35,051 nt of DNA from Bacteroidaceae bacterium (GTDB lineage: Bacteria > Bacteroidota > Bacteroidia > Bacteroidales > Bacteroidaceae), in NCBI GenBank assembly GCA_900769465.1, contig CAAGGT010000091.1:1-35051 (forward strand), read 5' to 3'. The position numbers and the translations under genes are program-made. The notes beneath the pieces are model-generated. The model did no database searches and was not told the origin of the DNA. It saw only the letters and a list, made by a program, of their open reading frames with translations. Positions 30,114 to 35,051 of this stretch are shown in pieces. Numbering within the stretch: position 1 is the first letter of the stretch; each line of letters opens with the position of its first letter.

Positions 30114-32636
30114 ATGATTTATCCGCAGAATTTTGAAACGAGAATAGAGTTTGATGCCATCCGCCGTATGCTCAAGGATGAGTGTCTTTGTGCCCTGGGT
30201 AAGGAGCGTGTCGATGACATGCAGTTCCTTACCGATTTCCCGGCAATCGTGCAACGCCTTGACGAGGTGGTGGAGTTCTTGCAGATTCTGCGGGTAGAGG
30301 ATGGGTTCCCCTCCGATTTCTATTTTGATGTGCGTGAGCCGTTGCAGCGTATACGCATAGAGGGTATGTATATGACAGCCGATGAACTCTTTGCCCTGCG
30401 CCGTTCGCTCGAAACTATCGGCCGCATCCTCTCGCTCCTGCACAAGCAGAGCGGCTCTGCTGCCGATGGCGACGATTCGCCCCTGTACCCATCGCTGCGC
30501 GCCCTTGCCGGTGATGTGGAGGCTTTTCCGCGCATAATACGCGACATTGATGCAATCATTGACAAGTTCGGCTCGGTCAAGGACAGTGCTTCACCGGCTC
30601 TTGCCCGCATACGTGGCGACCTTGCCCGCACTTCGAGCGGTATCTCGCGCACGTTGAACAGCATTCTGCGCAAAGCACAGGCCGACGGACTGGTTGAGAA
30701 GGATGCCTCGCCCACAATGCGCGACGGCCGCCTTGTAATCCCTGTTGCTCCGGCGCTCAAACGCAAGATGGGCGGTATAGTACACGATGAATCGGCAAGC
30801 GGAAAGACCGTTTTCATTGAGCCGGCCGAGGTGGTGGAGGCCAATAACCGCATACGCGAACTCGAGGCCGAGGAAAAACGCGAAATCATAGCCATCCTCA
30901 CCGCTTTCTCGCTTGAGCTGCGCCCGCAGGTGCCGCAGCTGTTGCAGGCATATGAATTCCTTGGCGAGATGGATTTCATACGCGCAAAGGCCGAGCTTGC
31001 GGCACGTTTCAATGCCGTGAAGCCTTCGCTCGACAACCGTCCTATGATGGACTGGGGAACAGCAATCCATCCGCTGCTCGAGATGTCGCTACACAAGCAC
31101 GGGCGCAAAATGTCGCCGCTTGATATTGAACTTGACGGCGAACGCCGCATCCTGCTCATCTCGGGCCCCAATGCCGGTGGTAAATCGGTGTGTCTTAAAA
31201 CTGCCGGCCTGTTGCAGTATATGCTCCAGTGCGGTATGCTCATTCCGGTTCACGAGCGCAGCCGTGCCGGCATCTTCAAGAGCCTTTTCATTGATATTGG
31301 CGACCAGCAGAGCATCGAGGACGATTTGAGTACCTACTCGAGCCATCTGCTCAATATGAAGCACACACTGCGCAACTGCGACAGCCACTCGCTCATCCTC
31401 ATTGACGAGTTCGGTGGCGGAACTGAGCCGCTCATTGGTGCAGCCATTGCCGAGGCGCTTCTCAAACGTTTCAATGAGCGCGGCGCGTTCGGCATAATCA
31501 CCACACACTATCAGAACCTAAAGCACTTTGCCGATGCCACTCCGGGCATTGTCAATGGAGCAATGCTATATGACCGTGGCGAAATGCGTCCTCTCTTCCA
31601 GTTGCAGATTGGCAACCCCGGCTCATCGTTTGCCGTTGAGATTGCACGCAAGATTGGACTCCCCGAGGAGGTTATTGCCGACGCTTCGCAGATTGTGGGC
31701 AGCGACTACATACAGAGCGACAAATATCTGCAGGACATTGTGCGCGACAAACGCTACTGGGAGAGCAAGCGCAAGAATGTGCATCAGAAGGAAAAGGAAC
31801 TCGATGAAATACTGGGTAAAGTACAGGAACAGGGCTATGAACTCAAAAAGAGTCGAAAGCAGATTTTGAAAGATGCGCGCGATGAGGCAGAGCGTCTGTT
31901 GCGCGAGGCTAATGCAAAGATTGAGAACACCATACGCACCATAGTCGAGGCCAAGGCCGAGAAGGAACGCACACGCCAGGCACGTCAGGAACTGAACGAT
32001 TTCAGCAAGCAACTCGAGGAACTTGCAAAGCAGAAACTGCAGATGCAGACCGACCGCGAGATGGCAAAGATTCTGGCACGTCAGGAGCGCAAGAAAAACG
32101 GCAAGCAGCAGAAGAACGGCAATACCCCAGTTGGTGCTGATAAAAAACAGTTGCAGCCCGAGCCCAAGAAACCACAGATAACAGCCGGTATGTATGTTCG
32201 CATAGCCGGGCAGCAGGCTATAGGTGAGGTTATGTCGCTATCAAAGAGTTCGGCTGTGGTACGTTTTGGGGCAATAAAATCAACAGTTGCTATTGCCAGG
32301 CTGCAACCCAGTGAGGCTCCAAAGGAGGAGGTGCGCAAGGTGTCGTTCCTCTCAAGTGAGACACAGGAGCAATTGCATCACAAACGACTTAACTTCAAGG
32401 AGGATATTGACATACGCGGAATGCGTGGCGAGGAGGCCGTGCAGACCGTGGGTTATTTCCTTGACGATGCCGTAGTGTGCAACGTACATCGCTTGCGTAT
32501 TCTCCACGGTACAGGCAACGGCATACTGCGTACCCTTGTTCGCCAGTATTTGAGTACAATGCCGTTTGTTAGGACATTCCACGACGAACACGTGCAGTTT
32601 GGCGGTGCCGGCATCACGGTGGTGGAGCTGGAATGA
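30114..32636 (+). CDS. mutS2: Endonuclease MutS2
   Basis: A MutS-family ATPase without mismatch-recognition domains, reported in other bacteria to act on recombination intermediates or collided ribosomes. Core and lever domains occupy about 1-330, Walker A GPNAGGKS is at 351-358, STYSSHL (406-412) is the ABC-like signature, and Walker B is LILIDEF (427-433) followed by GGGTEP. A long charged coiled coil (about 525-675) leads to a KOW-like stretch (GMYVRIAGQQAIGEV) and a C-terminal Smr domain (from about 763) with DIRGMR and HGTGNG. All domains are complete at 840 aa. A TATCTTCG (30084-30091) upstream is a possible variant -7 box. Converges on menA. Confidence 0.95.
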   Translation: MIYPQNFETRIEFDAIRRMLKDECLCALGKERVDDMQFLTDFPAIVQRLDEVVEFLQILRVEDGFPSDFYFDVREPLQRIRIEGMYMTADELFALRRSLETIGRILSLLHKQSGSAADGDDSPLYPSLRALAGDVEAFPRIIRDIDAIIDKFGSVKDSASPALARIRGDLARTSSGISRTLNSILRKAQADGLVEKDASPTMRDGRLVIPVAPALKRKMGGIVHDESASGKTVFIEPAEVVEANNRIRELEAEEKREIIAILTAFSLELRPQVPQLLQAYEFLGEMDFIRAKAELAARFNAVKPSLDNRPMMDWGTAIHPLLEMSLHKHGRKMSPLDIELDGERRILLISGPNAGGKSVCLKTAGLLQYMLQCGMLIPVHERSRAGIFKSLFIDIGDQQSIEDDLSTYSSHLLNMKHTLRNCDSHSLILIDEFGGGTEPLIGAAIAEALLKRFNERGAFGIITTHYQNLKHFADATPGIVNGAMLYDRGEMRPLFQLQIGNPGSSFAVEIARKIGLPEEVIADASQIVGSDYIQSDKYLQDIVRDKRYWESKRKNVHQKEKELDEILGKVQEQGYELKKSRKQILKDARDEAERLLREANAKIENTIRTIVEAKAEKERTRQARQELNDFSKQLEELAKQKLQMQTDREMAKILARQERKKNGKQQKNGNTPVGADKKQLQPEPKKPQITAGMYVRIAGQQAIGEVMSLSKSSAVVRFGAIKSTVAIARLQPSEAPKEEVRKVSFLSSETQEQLHHKRLNFKEDIDIRGMRGEEAVQTVGYFLDDAVVCNVHRLRILHGTGNGILRTLVRQYLSTMPFVRTFHDEHVQFGGAGITVVELE

Positions 32637-32695
32637 GAAAAAATGTCTAAACGTAAAGCTCCGGTTAAGCGAGCGTAATACAAGTGAACTCGTCT

Positions 32696-33562
32696 TTATT
32701 TCGCTATGGCTGCAATCAAAAACATCAGCGAAAAGAGAAGCAATGTTACAGCGGTCTTGCCAAGAAGGGGATTCAGTGCTGCGCCACTTGAGTGTTTGAG
32801 ACATAGCCAATTTTTCAAGTGTAGGACTATATATGTCAAAATCACCGCAACGCTCCACCAGTGCAGAATTCTCCACACCGGCAACATTGCCACCATTGCC
32901 ACCACTCCCGATAGCAGATAGCAGCGGCTCATAATCTTGCGCCCGAAGATAACCACAGTGGTGTTCTTCTTCACCGCCTTGTCGTCCTCCATGTCCCTGT
33001 AGTTGTTCACAATGAGAACATTGGCAGCCAGTAACCCCACAGCAACCGATGCGCACAATACTACGTGGTTGAACGAACCACTTTGCAAAAAGTATGTGAA
33101 CGTAACCGGAACAATGCCGAAGAAGATTATTACGGCAACATCACCCAACCCGTGATGTGACAGAGGGTAGGGCCCTGCGCTGTATCCAAGAGCAAAAAGT
33201 GCAATTGCCATACCTACAAAGATTAGCCACCAGGGGCCGAACAATAGCATCAAACAACCCACTATAGCTGCCGCGGACAGCGTTATGTATGTGGCGCGTT
33301 TCATTGCAACAGGCGAAATTTCCCCCTCGGTAACTCCGCGGCGGAACCCCTCGCGTCCCTTCTTGTCAATGCCGTTCTTGTAATCATAGTACTCATTGGC
33401 AAAATTTGATGCTATCTGTGCCAGCCCTGCGAGTAGTGCGCACAGCAGTATCACTACGGCGTTGAACAAATCAAACAAAATAGCACATCCGGCTGCACAT
33501 ATGACACCGGCAAGGCTCACCGGCAGCGTTCTCAAACGCATTGCTTCAATCCACTTTTTCAT
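32696..33562 (-). CDS. menA: 1,4-dihydroxy-2-naphthoate prenyltransferase
   Basis: MenA attaches the polyprenyl chain to dihydroxynaphthoate in menaquinone synthesis at the inner membrane. A UbiA-type enzyme with about eight or nine helices. The first Asp-rich site is NEYYDYKNGID (56-66) with REGFRRGVTEGEIS, and the second is NNYRDMEDD (186-194); both bind Mg-diphosphate. The start is placed at 33562 (MKKWIEAMRLRTLPVS): this is the family's usual N-terminus and its ATG overlaps the TGA of the upstream transporter gene (33561-33559). An earlier ATG at 33607 would add 15 basic residues. Menaquinone genes other than this are not in the window. Confidence 0.94.
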   Translation of the reverse strand: MKKWIEAMRLRTLPVSLAGVICAAGCAILFDLFNAVVILLCALLAGLAQIASNFANEYYDYKNGIDKKGREGFRRGVTEGEISPVAMKRATYITLSAAAIVGCLMLLFGPWWLIFVGMAIALFALGYSAGPYPLSHHGLGDVAVIIFFGIVPVTFTYFLQSGSFNHVVLCASVAVGLLAANVLIVNNYRDMEDDKAVKKNTTVVIFGRKIMSRCYLLSGVVAMVAMLPVWRILHWWSVAVILTYIVLHLKNWLCLKHSSGAALNPLLGKTAVTLLLFSLMFLIAAIAK

Positions 33563-34440
33563 CTTTGCAGGGTGTTTGGCTTGCGCTCTTCTTTTCGTCT
33601 TATGCAATATACGTATATAAGCAGAATAATATTCATCAGCAGGGCGTATATTATAGCCGGCAGAGCCATCTCGCCGCTGTTGAAAATAAATGGTGATGAT
33701 GCAATGGCAATGGCCTGTGCCGCATTCTGCATTCCAACCTCAATGACAATTGTGCGTCTGATGGCTGCGCTTGAACCACCTATACGCGATAATCCACCAC
33801 TGCACAACATGGCTGCAAGAATGAGCAAAGCACCCGATAGGCCAAGAATGGTGAAATTGTCGACAATCTCCCGCCGGTATTGCAGGAAAAATACCGTTGC
33901 CAGTGTCATCAATGCCGGGAACGCCAGTTTGCCAAGCACCCGTGCCACTTTTCTTGCCGCATTAGGCCTTATTTTACGGAATATACTGCCTGCCAACAAC
34001 GGGACAAACAGCAACACAATGTTCTGCATAAAAAGTTTGCCGATGGGCAGGTGTATATCACAGCCGTTGCTGCTTGATACAAATTCGGCAACAAAAGCCA
34101 TTATCACCGGCAATGTAAACAGGGTGATAATGCTGCTTATCGCAGTGAGAGTTACCGACAGCGCAACATCTCCTTTGGCCAACATTGAAAAAACATTGGA
34201 CGAACTGCCACCCGGGCAACACGCCACAAGTACCAGGCCCATAAAATATACAGGCGGCAGTTTCAGTAGCCACGCCACTGAAAAAGCTATCAGCGGCAGA
34301 AGAATAACCTGCCCGGCAAGCCCCAACAACACCGCTTTGGGCTGTCTTGCAACATTTGTGAAAGCCTCTTTGTTCAGGTCAATGCCCAACAGGAACATCA
34401 ACACAATCAGTATAGGCATCACAATCCATATAGTGTTCAT
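33559..34440 (-). CDS. Bile acid:sodium symporter (BASS/SBF) family transporter (293 aa)
   Basis: An inner-membrane protein of about nine or ten helices. Family markers: LLGIDLNKEAF near residue 18-28, and the crossover motif CCPGGSSSNVFSMLAKGDVALSVTLTA (about 74-100) that forms the sodium sites. BASS proteins co-transport Na+ with organic acids such as bile acids, pantoate or pyruvate-like substrates; the substrate is not evident. The stop codon overlaps the menA start in an ATGA, so the two are translated together. The ATG lies 54 bp from the CRISPR array. Confidence 0.9.
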   Translation of the reverse strand: MNTIWIVMPILIVLMFLLGIDLNKEAFTNVARQPKAVLLGLAGQVILLPLIAFSVAWLLKLPPVYFMGLVLVACCPGGSSSNVFSMLAKGDVALSVTLTAISSIITLFTLPVIMAFVAEFVSSSNGCDIHLPIGKLFMQNIVLLFVPLLAGSIFRKIRPNAARKVARVLGKLAFPALMTLATVFFLQYRREIVDNFTILGLSGALLILAAMLCSGGLSRIGGSSAAIRRTIVIEVGMQNAAQAIAIASSPFIFNSGEMALPAIIYALLMNIILLIYVYCIRRKEERKPNTLQR

Positions 34441-34494
34441 AAACAGAAACCTTTTAAAGTCATTAAAGTCAACCCCGAGGCCAATAGCGCAAAT

Positions 34495-35051
34495 GTTGTT
34501 CCTATTTAAAATTCTACATCAAACCACAACCAGCTCACGCTCGTATGAAATTGGCTACTGTTGTTTCTATTTAAAATTCTACATCAAACCACAACAGCGA
34601 GCAGCTTGTCGCATATGCAATAGTCGTTGTTTCTATTTAAAATTCTACATCAAACCACAACGTCGACAGCTTTTTTTCGACTCTCCAAAGTGTTGTTTCT
34701 ATTTAAAATTCTACATCAAACCACAACAATGGTACTCCCGCTGTAAATATTTCTGTGTTGTTTCTATTTAAAATTCTACATCAAACCACAACAACCAAGC
34801 GTGCAAGTTATCTGTAAAAATGTTGTTTCTATTTAAAATTCTACATCAAACCACAACTGCCACGTGAAAGTGTAGAGCGTTGGAAATGTTGTTTCTATTT
34901 AAAATTCTACATCAAACCACAACAAGCAAGGTAATTGATTGTTCGTTATTCAGTTGTTTCTATTTAAAATTCTACATCAAACCACAACAGAACTTTTCTT
35001 CCAAACGCGCATACATAGTTGTTTCTATTTAAAATTCTACATCAAACCACA
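34495..35051 (-). CRISPR. CRISPR array, 9 repeats seen, runs off the right edge
   Basis: Repeats of 36 bp start at 34495, 34560, 34626, 34692, 34757, 34822, 34888, 34953 and 35018 (last cut after 34 bp). Each begins GTTGTTTCTATTT and ends CAAACCACAAC. Eight spacers are 29-30 bp and all differ. Only the first repeat has a change (T7 to C), which is typical of the leader-distal end, so the leader and cas genes should be to the right and the array is read on the minus strand, where the repeat starts GTTGTGGTTTGATG. The 36/30 geometry and GTTGT…ACAAC ends fit type II (II-A/II-C) and also VI-B; I lean to type II but cannot decide without the cas genes. Confidence 0.97.

Noticed and set aside
34495..34530. 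Cas12a (type V-A) array
   Set aside because: The repeat lacks the TCTAC…GTAGAT hairpin at its 3' end in either orientation.
33572..34771. 399-aa plus-strand frame running into the CRISPR array
   Set aside because: First part is antisense to the BASS gene; the end is a periodic FYLKFYIKPQ translation of CRISPR repeats.
1..35051. tRNA or rRNA genes
   Set aside because: None seen when reading intergenic regions; all gaps are short and occupied by repeats, promoters or terminators.

Overview
The window reads as chromosomal DNA from an anaerobic, host-associated member of the Bacteroidales, most like Prevotellaceae or Bacteroidaceae. Four large or small secreted proteins end in a type IX secretion (T9SS type A) sorting domain of the form YDLTGR...GIYIVNGKKVLVK. 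Two divergent promoters match the Bacteroidota consensus TTTG-N20-TAnnTTTG exactly. The enzyme set (GH20 and GH31 glycosidases, MutS2, MenA, NadA, a TSCPD protein, TRIC/UPF0126, SemiSWEET) also fits gut Bacteroidales. I cannot name the species.

Layout. Positions 1-770 are a repeat-rich tract with one small peptide gene and a remnant of a second. From 775 to 12101 everything is on the minus strand: a T9SS-secreted protein, a SemiSWEET sugar transporter, a housekeeping cluster (TSCPD protein, FKBP isomerase, MATE exporter, GT4 glycosyltransferase, PrmA), a 1278-residue GH20 hexosaminidase with a T9SS tail, and a TRIC-family channel. A divergent promoter region at 12102-12299 then starts a plus-strand operon of SPFH protein, ribbon-helix-helix protein and small membrane protein. 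Next come a 51-aa peptide gene, a 1712-aa beta-helix surface protein with a T9SS tail, and nadA with a strong terminator. From 20698 to 29893 the genes are again on the minus strand: a periplasmic hydrolase, then a run of GH31 glycosidase, small T9SS protein, alpha/beta hydrolase, membrane-anchored MurF-like ligase and Ddl-like ATP-grasp ligase, closed by a terminator at 21674-21698. mutS2 follows on plus; menA and a BASS transporter are translationally coupled on minus. The window ends inside a CRISPR array (nine repeats seen) whose cas genes are not in view.

How genes may work together. GH20 and GH31 suggest foraging on host or dietary glycans. T9SS tails place several proteins at the cell surface. 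The hydrolase/MurF-like/Ddl-like operon looks like a dedicated ligation pathway parallel to, or modifying, cell-wall D-Ala-D-Ala chemistry.

Most interesting for follow-up: (i) two short peptides with the same C-terminal WGNLW, each beside a T9SS protein, plus a third degraded copy; (ii) the hydrolase/membrane MurF-like/Ddl-like operon; (iii) a seven-G tract upstream of the -7 box in front of both peptide/T9SS loci; (iv) several families of short dispersed intergenic repeats; (v) the CRISPR array at the right edge.
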